The notes: a model not told the origin generated them from the letters alone. A stretch of DNA of 64,000 nt from Microbacterium hydrocarbonoxydans (GCF_000956475.1 NZ_JYJB01000010.1:806001-870000), one strand, 5' to 3'. Counted from the stretch's first letter, positions 33,814-43,171 are shown. Program-made: numbers and translations.

Positions 33814-35697
33814 ATGACCCTCTCACGCCTCGCCGAGCTCAGCGCCGACCCGGCGGCATCCTTCGTGCTGATCGCGCGCGACGGTGCGGACACCGTCGAG
33901 CTGCTCTCCGGCGACGTCATCGATGTGGATCTCCTCGCCGACATCCCGCTCGCGATCGACGGGGTTCCCCGAGAGGTCTTCGCGCTCGTCCCCTATCGTC
34001 AGGTGCGCGAGCGCGGCTTCGTCGCGCAGGACGACGGCGCCCCCTTGCGGTGCATCGTCGTCGACGAGCATCTGCATCTTCCGACGGCTCAGCTCGTCGA
34101 CGCGCTGCCGACGGATGCCGTGCCCCTGAGCGACGCCGGATTCGACATCGCCGACGAGGAGTACGCCGCGATCGTCGAGCGCGTGATCGCCGACGAGATC
34201 GGCCACGGCGAGGGAGCCAACTTCGTCATCCGCCGCGATTTCACTGCGAACATCGACGTCGACGACCGCACCGCCGCGCTCACCTGGTTCCGCGCGCTGC
34301 TCACGCATGAGCGGGGCGCCTACTGGACGTTCGCCGTCTTCACCCCGGGTCACGTCGCCGTGGGCGCGAGCCCCGAGGCGCATGTCGTCGCCCGCGAGGG
34401 AATCGTCACGATGAACCCCATCTCCGGCACCTTCCGCCACCCGGCCGGCGGCGCGACGAAGGAGACGCTCGTCGAGTTCCTCTCCTCCACCAAGGAGACC
34501 GAGGAGCTGTTCATGGTCGTCGACGAGGAGCTCAAGATGATGAGCGCCGTCTGCTCGGACGGCGGACGCATCACCGGTCCGCACCTCAAGGAGATGTCGC
34601 GCCTCACGCACACCGAGTACATGCTGCGCGGTCGCAGCCGACTCGATCCCCGCGACATCCTGCGCGAGACCATGTTCGCCCCGACCGTCACCGGCTCCCC
34701 CATGCAGAACGCCTGCGCCGTGATCCGTCGCCATGAGACGAAGCCCCGCGGGTACTACTCCGGCGTCGCAGCCCTGTTCACGCCGAACGACGAGGGCGGG
34801 CACGACCTCGACGCCCCGATCCTCATCCGCACCGTCTACCTGAAGGAGGGCGCGCTGAGCGTACCCGTCGGCGCGACGCTCGTGCGGCACTCCGACCCGT
34901 ATGGCGAGGTCAGCGAGACCCATGGCAAGGCCGCAGGCGTACTCGGGGCCATCGGCGCCGTCGAGCGCGAGCGCGTCGCCGAGGCCGATGGCGACGCCGA
35001 TGCTCCGGCAGTCCCCCGGTCTCTCGCCGACGACGCGACGGTGGCAGCGCTCCTCGCCTCGCGCAACGCGCGGCTCGCGGACTTCTGGCTCAACCCGCAG
35101 GGCGAGGACTTCGCCGGCCCGTTCACGGGCCGCTCGGCCCTGGTCGTCGACGCCGAGGACCGGTTCACGACGATGCTCGCGCACCAGCTGCGCCACCTCG
35201 GCCTCGAGGTCACGATCTCGGCGTGGAGCGATGTGACGGATCCCATGGTCGACGCCGCCGATCTCGTGGTCGCCGGCCCCGGCCCCGGCGACCCTCGCGA
35301 CGAGGAGAACACCCGGATCGCACGGATGCGGGAGGTCGTCGCGCGACGGCTGGATGCCGGCGCCCCGCTGCTCGCGGTGTGCCTCAGCCACCAGATCCTC
35401 GCCGATCGCCTCGGCATCGAGCTCGCCCCGCTGGCCGCCCCGCACCAGGGACTGCAGAAGGCGGTCCCCCTGTTCGGCGAGGACGCGTCGATCGGCTTCT
35501 ACAACACCTTCACCGCACGAGTCGCGCCTGGCACGGCGGCCGTCGGCGATGCGGAGGTGTCGGCGGATGCCGCGACCGGCGACGTGTATGCACTCCGCGG
35601 CGAGCGCTTCGCCTCCGTGCAGGGACACCTCGAGTCGATCCTGTCGCGCGACGGCATCCGCACCCTGGAGCGCCTCGCGGCCCACGCTCTCGCCTGA
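33814..35697 (+). CDS. fused chorismate-binding / glutamine amidotransferase synthase (TrpE(G)/PhzE-like)
   Basis: 627 aa fusion. Residues about 1-420 are a chorismate-binding domain (GEGANFVIRR, GAYWTF, NPISGTFRHP, LTHTEYMLRGRS). Residues 440-627 are a class I glutamine amidotransferase with Cys523 (AVCLSHQ), His605 and Glu607 (QGHLES). It makes anthranilate or 2-amino-2-deoxyisochorismate from chorismate and glutamine. The domain order and motifs match the PhzE-like fused enzymes common in actinobacteria. The Trp leader and attenuator upstream favour anthranilate. The ATG follows ACAGGAGAC. No other trp or phz gene is adjacent. Confidence 0.88.
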   Translation: MTLSRLAELSADPAASFVLIARDGADTVELLSGDVIDVDLLADIPLAIDGVPREVFALVPYRQVRERGFVAQDDGAPLRCIVVDEHLHLPTAQLVDALPTDAVPLSDAGFDIADEEYAAIVERVIADEIGHGEGANFVIRRDFTANIDVDDRTAALTWFRALLTHERGAYWTFAVFTPGHVAVGASPEAHVVAREGIVTMNPISGTFRHPAGGATKETLVEFLSSTKETEELFMVVDEELKMMSAVCSDGGRITGPHLKEMSRLTHTEYMLRGRSRLDPRDILRETMFAPTVTGSPMQNACAVIRRHETKPRGYYSGVAALFTPNDEGGHDLDAPILIRTVYLKEGALSVPVGATLVRHSDPYGEVSETHGKAAGVLGAIGAVERERVAEADGDADAPAVPRSLADDATVAALLASRNARLADFWLNPQGEDFAGPFTGRSALVVDAEDRFTTMLAHQLRHLGLEVTISAWSDVTDPMVDAADLVVAGPGPGDPRDEENTRIARMREVVARRLDAGAPLLAVCLSHQILADRLGIELAPLAAPHQGLQKAVPLFGEDASIGFYNTFTARVAPGTAAVGDAEVSADAATGDVYALRGERFASVQGHLESILSRDGIRTLERLAAHALA

Positions 35698-35711
35698 ACC
35701 CGGCGTTTCCT

Positions 35712-35735
35712 CTCGCTTCGCGGTTCGTGAGCGAG
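35712..35735. terminator. weak hairpin between convergent genes
   Basis: CTCGCT/AGCGAG, six pairs with a 12-base loop, between the fused synthase and rseP stop codons. It could serve both strands; it is weak. Confidence 0.35.
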
Positions 35736-35761
35736 GAGTGACGCACCCGCGCGAAGGGCAC

Positions 35762-37078
35762 TCAGCCGCCGAGGATGTTCACGGGGTTGAACAGGTCGGC
35801 CACCAGCAGGAGCGCGCCCATCGCGATGAGCAGTGTCGCCACGACCACGGTCAGCGGCACCAGCTTGGTGGCGTCGACGGGCGCGGGGGGCGGACGGCGG
35901 AAGATCTTCGCCCACGCGCGCTTGATCCCGTCCCACAGCGCGACGACGATGTGGCCGCCGTCGAGCGGGAGCAGCGGGATCATGTTGAACACGAACAGCG
36001 CGATGTTCAGCGAGCCCAGCAGGCCGAGCAGCACCGAGAATCGGTTCAGGATCGGCGCGTCGGTCGCCGCCACCTCCCCCGCGATCCGTCCGACGCCGAC
36101 CACGCTCAGCGGCCCGTCGGGATCGCGCTCACCGCCGGTGACCAGGGACACCCCGACATCCCACAGCTTCACCGGGAGATTCACGATCAGCGAGGCGACA
36201 CGCACGACGCTGTCTCCCGTCATCTGCGGTCCCGCCGTCAGCGGCTGCTGCACGAAGCCCATCTGCGCGCCCATGCCGACGTAGCCGACGGTCCGCACGA
36301 CCTGCACACCCTTGTCGTCGACGATCGGGCGCCCGCTCGCGTCCGTGATGCTGCGCTCGGCGGCGATCGGCGTGACGATGAGCGTCTTCTCGGCTCCGTC
36401 GCGCTTCACGACGACCTCGAGATCCTTCCCCGGCGACGCCTGCACGATGGCCGTCGCCTCGGCGAACGTCGACACCGCGGTGCCGTCGATGGAGACGAGG
36501 ACGTCCCCAGGCCGGATTCCGGCCTCGGCTGCAGGGGACTCGGGATCATCCGCCGAGCACTCGGTCGCCGTCGAACCGGCGGGAAGCACGCACTCGCTGA
36601 CCGAGGCGATGGTCGTGGTGCCCTGCTGCACGCCGATGCCCGACACGAGCACGGTGAAGATCACAGTCGCGAGGATCAGGTTCATCACCGGCCCGCCGAG
36701 CATCACGACGACGCGCTTCCACACCGGCAGCCGGTAGAAGACCCGGTGCTCCTCGCCGTCCGCGATGGTCTCGTCGTTCGCAGTGCGGGCGTCCTGCACC
36801 AGCGCCCGGAAGATGCCCTTCGCGGGCCCGGCAGTGGTCGACGCGGGATACATGCCCGACATCGAGATGAACCCGCCCAACGGCAGCAGCTTGAATCCGT
36901 ACTCGGTCTCGCCGATCCGCTTTGACCACAGCCGCGGGCCGAAGCCGATCATGTACTGGCCGACGCGCACGCCGAACACCTTGGCAGGGAGGAGGTGGCC
37001 GACCTCGTGCAGCCCGATCGACAAGCCGAGGCCGATGAGCATGAACAGGATGCCGCCCACATAGAGCAGTGTTTCCAC
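35762..37078 (-). CDS. rseP: site-2 protease (RseP/M50 family)
   Basis: Intramembrane zinc metalloprotease, 438 aa. HEVGH at 24-28 binds zinc together with the Asp of NMIPLLPLDGGH near 366-377. A PDZ domain lies between (about 190-260), plus three or four membrane helices. Family members cut anti-sigma factors and signal-peptide remnants; the target here is unknown. The GTG start has TAGCGT six bases upstream. It is one of the split dxr-rseP-ispG genes. Confidence 0.93.
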   Translation of the reverse strand: METLLYVGGILFMLIGLGLSIGLHEVGHLLPAKVFGVRVGQYMIGFGPRLWSKRIGETEYGFKLLPLGGFISMSGMYPASTTAGPAKGIFRALVQDARTANDETIADGEEHRVFYRLPVWKRVVVMLGGPVMNLILATVIFTVLVSGIGVQQGTTTIASVSECVLPAGSTATECSADDPESPAAEAGIRPGDVLVSIDGTAVSTFAEATAIVQASPGKDLEVVVKRDGAEKTLIVTPIAAERSITDASGRPIVDDKGVQVVRTVGYVGMGAQMGFVQQPLTAGPQMTGDSVVRVASLIVNLPVKLWDVGVSLVTGGERDPDGPLSVVGVGRIAGEVAATDAPILNRFSVLLGLLGSLNIALFVFNMIPLLPLDGGHIVVALWDGIKRAWAKIFRRPPPAPVDATKLVPLTVVVATLLIAMGALLLVADLFNPVNILGG

Positions 37079-37084
37079 ACGCCA

Positions 37085-37090
37085 ACGCTA
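37085..37090 (-). promoter_or_regulatory. -10 box of rseP
   Basis: TAGCGT on the minus strand, six bases before the GTG start. Confidence 0.45.
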
Positions 37091-37123
37091 GTGGCCCCGG
37101 CCTAGGAATCCGCCCACACCGAA

Positions 37124-37129
37124 TAGGCT
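37124..37129 (+). promoter_or_regulatory. -10 box of the 37136 membrane gene
   Basis: TAGGCT six bases before the GTG at 37136. Confidence 0.5.
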
Positions 37130-37135
37130 GGTTTC

Positions 37136-37702
37136 GTGACGACCCGCCAGCTGCGACTACTGCGCGCAGCATCGGCGTCTTCTGCAGCCACAGTGCTGGC
37201 CGCCCTCTCCCACACCTTCGCCGGCGGTGCCGCTCCGCATCCGCTCCTGGTCCTGGCCGTCACCGTCCTGCTGATTCCCCTCGCCACGCTGCTGATCGGC
37301 GCCCGCGTGTCGAAGCCCAGGGTCGCCCTCACAGTGCTCGTCAGCCAGGCGGCGTTCCATGTGATCTTCCAGCTGCTGGGAGCGCCGACCGGCTCTGCCG
37401 TCCCGTTCGGGCACCATCACGACCTCCTCCCCCTGGGGCCGGTTTCGGTCGCCGCGCTCCCCGACCTCGCCATGATCGCCGGGCACGTACTCGCCGCCGT
37501 CGCGACGATCGCTCTGATCTGGCACGGCGAGTCGCTCGCCCGGACGATCGCCGCGTGGGTTCTCGCGCTCGTGCGTCTCGACGAGAGCCCGGTTCCTGCA
37601 GATCACCGCCGGCCCGCAGCACTCGTGTCGCACCGGCGTCCGCTCGTCGAGACGGCGCTCGACGGCACCGTCTCCCGGCGCGGTCCTCCGCTCTTCTCCT
37701 GA
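37136..37702 (+). CDS. membrane protein upstream of the YcnI-like gene
   Basis: 188 aa with four or five hydrophobic segments (about 10-30, 38-56, 66-82, 104-128) and several His residues, including GHHH near 98 and HRR pairs in the C-terminal soluble tail. The family is not recognised. It lies 92 bases before a YcnI-type protein on the same strand, so a role in copper handling is plausible but unproven. The GTG start is placed by the -10 box. Confidence 0.75.
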   Translation: MTTRQLRLLRAASASSAATVLAALSHTFAGGAAPHPLLVLAVTVLLIPLATLLIGARVSKPRVALTVLVSQAAFHVIFQLLGAPTGSAVPFGHHHDLLPLGPVSVAALPDLAMIAGHVLAAVATIALIWHGESLARTIAAWVLALVRLDESPVPADHRRPAALVSHRRPLVETALDGTVSRRGPPLFS

Positions 37703-37794
37703 TCGCAACGCGTCGGCTCTGGCCGGCGCTCTTCTCCGCGGGTCCTCGCGCTGTTTCGCGCGCCCGCATCCATTGCAATCAAGGAGTACTCATC

Positions 37795-38448
37795 ATGCGT
37801 TCCACCACCAAGCTCGTCCTCGGCCTCTTCGGAGGCTCCCTCATCGCCGTCGCCGCGCCTCTCGCAGCAAGCGCGCACGTCACCGTCAGCCCCGATGAGA
37901 TCGCTGCGGGCGAGCACGGCGTGCTCACCTTCGCCTTCTCGCACGGCTGCGAGTCGTCGCCGACCACGTCATTGCGGATCACCATGCCCGAGGGTCTCGC
38001 CTCGGTCGCGCCGACGATGGACAGCGACTGGTCCATCGCTGTCGAGCGCGGCGACGACGGCCTCGTCAGTGCCGTGACATACACCGCCGTGAGCCCTGTG
38101 CCCATCGATCTGCGAGGAGCCGTGAGCATGTCGATCGGCCTCGATGAGGACACGCCCGAGACACTGGCCTTCCCGGTCGTGCAGACGTGCGTCGAGGGAA
38201 GCACCGAGTGGACCCAGCTCGCGAAGGACGGCGAGGACCCGCACGAGCTCGACAACCCGGCCCCGGTGGTCACCGTCTCCCCCGCGACCGGCGAAGAGCA
38301 CGGAGACGCGCACGGCGAGGCGGATGCCGCGTCATCCGCCTCCTCACCTGCCGCCGATCCGCTGGGCCCGGTTCTTGGAGGCGCGGGCCTCGTCGCGGGC
38401 CTCGCCGCGCTCGTGGTCGCCGTGCTCGCCTATCGGCGTCGGGCCTGA
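37795..38448 (+). CDS. ycnI: YcnI-type (DUF1775) copper-associated protein
   Basis: 217 aa extracytoplasmic, membrane-anchored protein. The signal peptide ends at ASA, leaving His as the first mature residue, and the conserved Trp of DSDWSI is present. In B. subtilis YcnI the corresponding His and Trp help bind Cu(II). A Pro/Ala/Ser linker leads to a C-terminal membrane helix and a YRRRA tail. AAGGAG precedes the ATG. Two Cys (HGCESS, QTCVEG) may form a disulfide. Confidence 0.87.
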   Translation: MRSTTKLVLGLFGGSLIAVAAPLAASAHVTVSPDEIAAGEHGVLTFAFSHGCESSPTTSLRITMPEGLASVAPTMDSDWSIAVERGDDGLVSAVTYTAVSPVPIDLRGAVSMSIGLDEDTPETLAFPVVQTCVEGSTEWTQLAKDGEDPHELDNPAPVVTVSPATGEEHGDAHGEADAASSASSPAADPLGPVLGGAGLVAGLAALVVAVLAYRRRA

Positions 38449-38452
38449 CACC

Positions 38453-38491
38453 GGCGTCCGCCCCCGCTCGTCAGACGCGGGGGCGGACGCC
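38453..38491 (+). terminator. ycnI terminator
   Basis: GGCGTCCGCCCCCGC and its exact complement (38477-38491), 15 pairs with a nine-base loop, starting four bases after the stop. Confidence 0.7.
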
Positions 38492-38537
38492 GTGCCGAAC
38501 GGTTCATCCCGCCTCGGCGTGAGAACATGGATCTGAC

Positions 38538-40160
38538 ATGTCGATTGAACAACAACCGAGCCTGCCTCCCGTGCTCCGCCCCGCGAACCCGCCCCGGCGT
38601 GAGCTGTCCGAACTCGCCTCCAGATTCGCCCGCGACGTCCTCGGCGAACTGGCCGGAATCGCCCTGTCGGGGATCACCCTCGCCACCGCCGATCTCCGCC
38701 CGGGCGAGGCGTTCGTCGCGATCCAGGGCGTGAACCGTCATGGCGCGGAGTTCGCGATGACCGCCGCCGAGAAGGGCGCGGTCGCGATCATCACCGATGT
38801 GGCCGGTGCCGAGATCGCCGAGCCCGCAGGCCTCCCGATCGTGGTGGTCGACGATCCGCGCGGAGTTCTCGGCGCGCTCAGCGCCTGGGTGTACGGCACG
38901 GGGGCCGACGACGACCTGCCCCTTCTGTTCGCCACCACCGGCACGAACGGCAAGACCAGCGTCTCGCACCTGCTCGAGGGCGTGCTCGACCAGATCGGTG
39001 TCGTCACCGGATTGTCCTCCACCGCCGAGAGGCACATCGCCGGAGAGATCATCGTCTCGCGACTGACGACTCCCGAAGCCTCCGAGATGCACGCGCTGCT
39101 CGCCCTCATGCGCGAGCGCGACGTCGAGGCCGTGGCCGTCGAGGTCAGCGCGCAGGCGCTCTCACGGCACCGCGTCGACGGCATCCTGTTCGACGTCGCC
39201 GGCTTCACGAATCTCAGCCACGACCACCTCGACGACTACGCCGACATGGAGGAGTACTTCGAGGCGAAGCTTCCGCTGTTCCGTCCGGATCGGGCCCGCC
39301 GCGGCGTCGTCTGCCTCGACTCCCCCTCGGGCGCGACGGTCGTCGAGCGCGCGGAGATTCCCGTGGTCACCGTCGGAACCCCATCGATCGCGGCCGACGC
39401 CGAAGCGGCAGCCCGCGCCGACTGGGTTGTGACCATCGACGACGAGCGTGCAGCGGGGACGACATTCACGATGACGGGTCCTGCGGGCTCCCTCACCACG
39501 ACCGTGCCCGTGATCGGTCCGCACATGGCCGCCAACGCCGCGCTTGCGATCGTCATGCTGCTCGAGGGCGGATACGACTGGCACCGCATCGTCGAGGCGC
39601 TCGAGCGCGACGGCGGAATCCGCGCGTACCTGCCCGGTCGCACCCAGCTCGTCTCCGGCGAGAAGGGGCCTGCTGTCTTCGTCGATTTCGGGCACTCCCC
39701 GGATGCCTTCGAGAAGACCCTCGCCGCCGTTCGCCGGGTCACGCCCGGCCGGGTGCTCATGCTGTTCGGCGCCGACGGCGACCGCGATGCGAGCAAGCGC
39801 TTCGACATGGCACGGACGGCCGTACAGGGCAGCGACATCCTCGTGGTGACCGATCACCACCCGCGCTTCGAGGACCCCGACTCCATCAGGGCGACCCTGG
39901 TCGAAGGTGCGCGCAGAGCGCGGCCGGATGCCGAGATCCACGAGTACTCCCCGCCGGAGAAGGCGATAGTGGCCGCGGTGAGCCTTGTCGGCGAAGGCGA
40001 CGCGATCCTCTGGGCGGGTCCCGGGCATCAGGACTATCGCGATATCCGCGGGGTCCGCACTCCGTACTCCGCGCGCGAACTCGCGCGCCGGGCGCTGAAG
40101 GCTGCCGGCTGGCCCGTGCCGGAGCCGCGCTGGCCGGTTCCGTACCCGCCCGAGGACTGA
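38538..40160 (+). CDS. MurE-like Mur ligase family protein
   Basis: 540 aa ATP-dependent amide ligase. ATTGTNGKTS at 132-141 is the P-loop, VEVSAQALSRHRVDG the central-domain motif and FGADGDRD the C-terminal-domain motif. It most resembles UDP-MurNAc-tripeptide synthetase MurE. At the amino-acid selecting site, where E. coli has DNPR, this protein has HHPR (residues 440-443). Without murF, mraY or murD beside it, it may be a second MurE paralogue. The third residue it adds cannot be read from sequence. Confidence 0.85.
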   Translation: MSIEQQPSLPPVLRPANPPRRELSELASRFARDVLGELAGIALSGITLATADLRPGEAFVAIQGVNRHGAEFAMTAAEKGAVAIITDVAGAEIAEPAGLPIVVVDDPRGVLGALSAWVYGTGADDDLPLLFATTGTNGKTSVSHLLEGVLDQIGVVTGLSSTAERHIAGEIIVSRLTTPEASEMHALLALMRERDVEAVAVEVSAQALSRHRVDGILFDVAGFTNLSHDHLDDYADMEEYFEAKLPLFRPDRARRGVVCLDSPSGATVVERAEIPVVTVGTPSIAADAEAAARADWVVTIDDERAAGTTFTMTGPAGSLTTTVPVIGPHMAANAALAIVMLLEGGYDWHRIVEALERDGGIRAYLPGRTQLVSGEKGPAVFVDFGHSPDAFEKTLAAVRRVTPGRVLMLFGADGDRDASKRFDMARTAVQGSDILVVTDHHPRFEDPDSIRATLVEGARRARPDAEIHEYSPPEKAIVAAVSLVGEGDAILWAGPGHQDYRDIRGVRTPYSARELARRALKAAGWPVPEPRWPVPYPPED

Positions 40161-40183
40161 ACCGGCCGGGCCGGATCGGCGTG

Positions 40184-41269
40184 TCAGGCCGATGCCGCGA
40201 TCAGGGCATCCGCCTTGCGGCGCGCCCAGCCTTCGGCCTCGGCGAGCGATTCCACGGTCAGCGCAGCCGGCGGCTCGTGCGCATCGACCACCCGGGCGAT
40301 CGTGTCCGTGATGCCGAGGAACGACAGCCGTCCTTCATGGAATGCGTCTACGGCCTGCTCGTTCGCGGCGTTGTAGACCGCAGGGAAGGTCGCTCCCGCA
40401 CGCCCGACCGCCTTGGCGAGTGCGACGGCGGGGAACGCCTCTTCGTCGAGCGGCTCGAAGGTCCACGACGTCGCCTTGGTCCAGTCCAGCGGGCGGCCGA
40501 CCCCGCCCACGCGGTTCGGCCAGTCCAGCCCGAGCGAGATCGGCAGCCGCATATCGGGCGGCGATGCCTGTGCGATGGTCGAGCCGTCGATGAACTCGAC
40601 CATCGAGTGCACGATCGACTGCGGGTGCACCACGACGTCGATGTCGTCGTAGTCGATGTCGAACAGCAGGTGCGCCTCGATCACTTCGAGTCCCTTGTTC
40701 ACGAGGGTGGCCGAGTTCGTCGTGACCACGCGCCCCATATCCCAGGTCGGGTGCGCGAGAGCCTCCTGCGGGGTGATGTCGCGCATCTCTGAGCGAGAGC
40801 GGCCACGGAAGGGCCCACCGGATGCCGTGACGACCAGCCGGCGGACCTCGTCATGCGTGCCGCTGCGCAGAGCCTGGGCCAGGGCGGAATGCTCGGAGTC
40901 GACCGGCACGATCTGCCCGGGAGCCGCAGCGGCCTGCACGAGGGATCCGCCGACGATCAGCGACTCCTTGTTCGCGAGGGCGAGCGTCCGGCCCGCATTC
41001 AGCGCGGCGAGAGTGGCCCCGAGGCCGATCGATCCGGTGATGGCGTTGAGAACGACATCGGCTTCGACGTCTCGCACCAGCTGCTCGGCATCCGTCGCCC
41101 CGAGGGCCGTGTCCGCGACGCGGAACTGCTCGGCCTGCTCGGCCAGCAGCTCCGCATTCGTGCCTGCTGCGAGGCCGACCAGCTCGAACCGGCGCGGGTT
41201 GGCGCGGATGACGTCGAGAGCCTGCGTGCCGATGGAGCCGGTGGAGCCGAGGACGATGATGCGACGCAT
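40184..41269 (-). CDS. dxr: 1-deoxy-D-xylulose 5-phosphate reductoisomerase
   Basis: Second step of the MEP pathway, 361 aa, NADPH- and Mn-dependent. The nucleotide-binding loop GSTGSIG is at 8-14, and the metal/substrate sites lie in VDSEHSA and the ASGGPFRG loop. The ATG has TAGGCT six bases before it. Together with ispG and rseP in the same orientation it forms a dispersed version of a common block. Confidence 0.95.
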   Translation of the reverse strand: MRRIIVLGSTGSIGTQALDVIRANPRRFELVGLAAGTNAELLAEQAEQFRVADTALGATDAEQLVRDVEADVVLNAITGSIGLGATLAALNAGRTLALANKESLIVGGSLVQAAAAPGQIVPVDSEHSALAQALRSGTHDEVRRLVVTASGGPFRGRSRSEMRDITPQEALAHPTWDMGRVVTTNSATLVNKGLEVIEAHLLFDIDYDDIDVVVHPQSIVHSMVEFIDGSTIAQASPPDMRLPISLGLDWPNRVGGVGRPLDWTKATSWTFEPLDEEAFPAVALAKAVGRAGATFPAVYNAANEQAVDAFHEGRLSFLGITDTIARVVDAHEPPAALTVESLAEAEGWARRKADALIAASA

Positions 41270-41275
41270 GCCGCC

Positions 41276-41281
41276 AGCCTA
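41276..41281 (-). promoter_or_regulatory. -10 box of dxr
   Basis: TAGGCT on the minus strand, six bases before the ATG. Confidence 0.5.
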
Positions 41282-41302
41282 TGACACGCCCTCGGCTCTC
41301 CC

Positions 41303-42262
41303 TCACTGCTGCGGTGCGACGGCCTTCTGGTTCGCGAGGATGTCGATCACGAAGACCAGGGTCTGACCCTTGAGGTCGCTCTCGTTGATCTCGCCCTCGC
41401 CGTAGCCCAGCGACGGCGGAATGACCACGAGGATCTGAGAGCCGACCTTCTGTCCTTCGAGCGCCTGGATGAAGCCCGGAACGTAGGTGTTGCCGTCGAT
41501 CGAGATCGGCGCGCCGTTCTTCCACGAGGAGTCGAAGTTCTTCTGCGTGTCCCAGCTGACGCCGTAGTACTGCAGGAGGGTCGTGTCACCCGCGGTGACG
41601 GCCGGGCCGTCACCCTCCTTCAGGACAGACATCTTCAGCTCGGTCGGAGCGTCGCCGTCGGGAAGCTCGACGCTCGGCTGACCGTCATCGGCGAGGGTGA
41701 CCTCGGGCATTCCCTCGACGGCGGGCTGTTCCGCACCCCAGGCCGCCAGAGGAGTGACGCCCAGAACGTCGACGATGTAGATCGACGGGTTCGAGGTGTC
41801 GGAGCCGGGAAGCGCTACCGAGAGGCGGGTGCCGATGGTCGCGCAGCCGAGGATCTGCCCCAGCGGGGAATCAGCCGTCACGGCGTTCGGGAGCATGTCG
41901 TCGGCCGCGTAACCGGCGTCGCCGAGCCGCTCGCCGGTCGTCGCGTCGAAGGCGCTGAGCGCATATCGCACGTAGTCGCCCTCGGCGATCTTGTCGCCGT
42001 CGCCCTCGGTCACCACCGTGCGCTGGATCGCGTCGATGCTCGGGCCGAGGTCGAACGTGGCGTTCGACACCGCGCCGACGCTGCCGTCGACGGTCACGCC
42101 GTCGGAGACGTCGCCTGGCTCAGCGGCGACCGAGCAGAGGTCTGCGGCGGCATCGGCGGAGGCGCTCGGAGTGGAGTCCGGGGTCGTCGAGCCGGAGCAC
42201 CCCGCCAGCAGGAGAGTCGCTACCGCGACAGTGGACAGGATGCTCAGCGATCGGATACGCAC
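41303..42262 (-). CDS. FKBP-type peptidyl-prolyl isomerase lipoprotein
   Basis: 319 aa exported lipoprotein. Starting at GTG 42262 gives MRIRSLS, a hydrophobic core and the lipobox LLAGC with Cys22; longer starts would bury the signal peptide. Residues about 75-185 look like a degenerate FKBP domain. Residues 205-310 are a canonical one (YYGVSW, GFIQALEGQKVGS, PSLGYGEGE). It should assist folding of exported proteins. It lies 33 bases upstream of dxr, and dxr's own -10 box lies in that gap. Confidence 0.9.
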   Translation of the reverse strand: MRIRSLSILSTVAVATLLLAGCSGSTTPDSTPSASADAAADLCSVAAEPGDVSDGVTVDGSVGAVSNATFDLGPSIDAIQRTVVTEGDGDKIAEGDYVRYALSAFDATTGERLGDAGYAADDMLPNAVTADSPLGQILGCATIGTRLSVALPGSDTSNPSIYIVDVLGVTPLAAWGAEQPAVEGMPEVTLADDGQPSVELPDGDAPTELKMSVLKEGDGPAVTAGDTTLLQYYGVSWDTQKNFDSSWKNGAPISIDGNTYVPGFIQALEGQKVGSQILVVIPPSLGYGEGEINESDLKGQTLVFVIDILANQKAVAPQQ

Positions 42263-42378
42263 AGTGGAAGACCTCGGATTCACGGACGGGGACACCCCAT
42301 ACTCTCTCATCCGGCTAGGTTCGTGCTGAACGGCGCGACTGCCCGGGTCGCATTCCGGACGAGGCATGCGCGGCGGAG

Positions 42379-42384
42379 TAGCCT
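42379..42384 (+). promoter_or_regulatory. -10 box of the plsC-like gene
   Basis: TAGCCT six bases before the ATG at 42391. Confidence 0.5.
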
Positions 42385-42390
42385 TTCCGA

Positions 42391-43170
42391 ATGACCTCTG
42401 AGCAGTCCGTGGAGCCCGAGCCGTCGCCTGCAGAGACCGCGAAGCCGCGTCACGCAGGGTTCACGTACCGACTCGGACGCAGTCTGATCAGCCCGCTGGC
42501 CCGCCTCGTCTACCGGCCGCGGATCGAAGGCCGCAACCTCGTGCCGCTCGACGGCCCGGTGATCTTCGCGAGCAATCACCTGTCGTTCATCGACTCCATC
42601 GCGATCCCCGTCGCTGCTCCCCGGCCCGTGCACTTCCTCGCGAAGTCGAGCTACTTCGAGGGCACCGGCGCCAAGGGATGGCTGAGCAAGACGTTCTTCG
42701 AGTCGATCGGCGCGATTCCGGTGCGGCGCGGCGCCGGCCAGGCGGCATTGGACGCCCTCGACCTCCAGCGTCAGCTGCTCGACGAGGGTCTCGCGGTCGC
42801 GCTCTATCCTGAAGGCACGCGCTCGACCGACGGACGCCTCTACAAGGGCCGCACCGGCGTCGCCTTCCTCGCCCTGCAGACGGGCGCCCCGGTGGTTCCC
42901 GTCGGCCTCATCGGCACCGACAAGGTCATGCCGGTCGGCGCGAAGATGCCGACGCTCAACGAGCGCATCACGGTGAAGTTCGGCGCTCCGCTGAACCTCG
43001 CACCGCACGGCCCCGCGAGCAGCGGCAAGGCGCGACGCCTGGCGACGGATGAGATCATGGCCGCCATCCATGCGCTCTCGGGACAGGAGCTCGCGGGTGC
43101 TTACAACGAGGCCCCGGCACAGGGCACGATCGAGAAGATCAAGCAGGCTCTTCCGCACGAGCGCCGCTGA
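42391..43170 (+). CDS. 1-acyl-sn-glycerol-3-phosphate acyltransferase family protein
   Basis: 259 aa PlsC-like enzyme that acylates lysophosphatidate in phospholipid synthesis. The HX4D motif is in NHLSFID (62-68), and the phosphate-binding PEGTRS is near 137. A membrane-associating segment lies at about 30-42. Actinobacteria usually carry several paralogues, so the exact acceptor is uncertain. Confidence 0.88.
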   Translation: MTSEQSVEPEPSPAETAKPRHAGFTYRLGRSLISPLARLVYRPRIEGRNLVPLDGPVIFASNHLSFIDSIAIPVAAPRPVHFLAKSSYFEGTGAKGWLSKTFFESIGAIPVRRGAGQAALDALDLQRQLLDEGLAVALYPEGTRSTDGRLYKGRTGVAFLALQTGAPVVPVGLIGTDKVMPVGAKMPTLNERITVKFGAPLNLAPHGPASSGKARRLATDEIMAAIHALSGQELAGAYNEAPAQGTIEKIKQALPHERR

Positions 43171-43171
43171 C

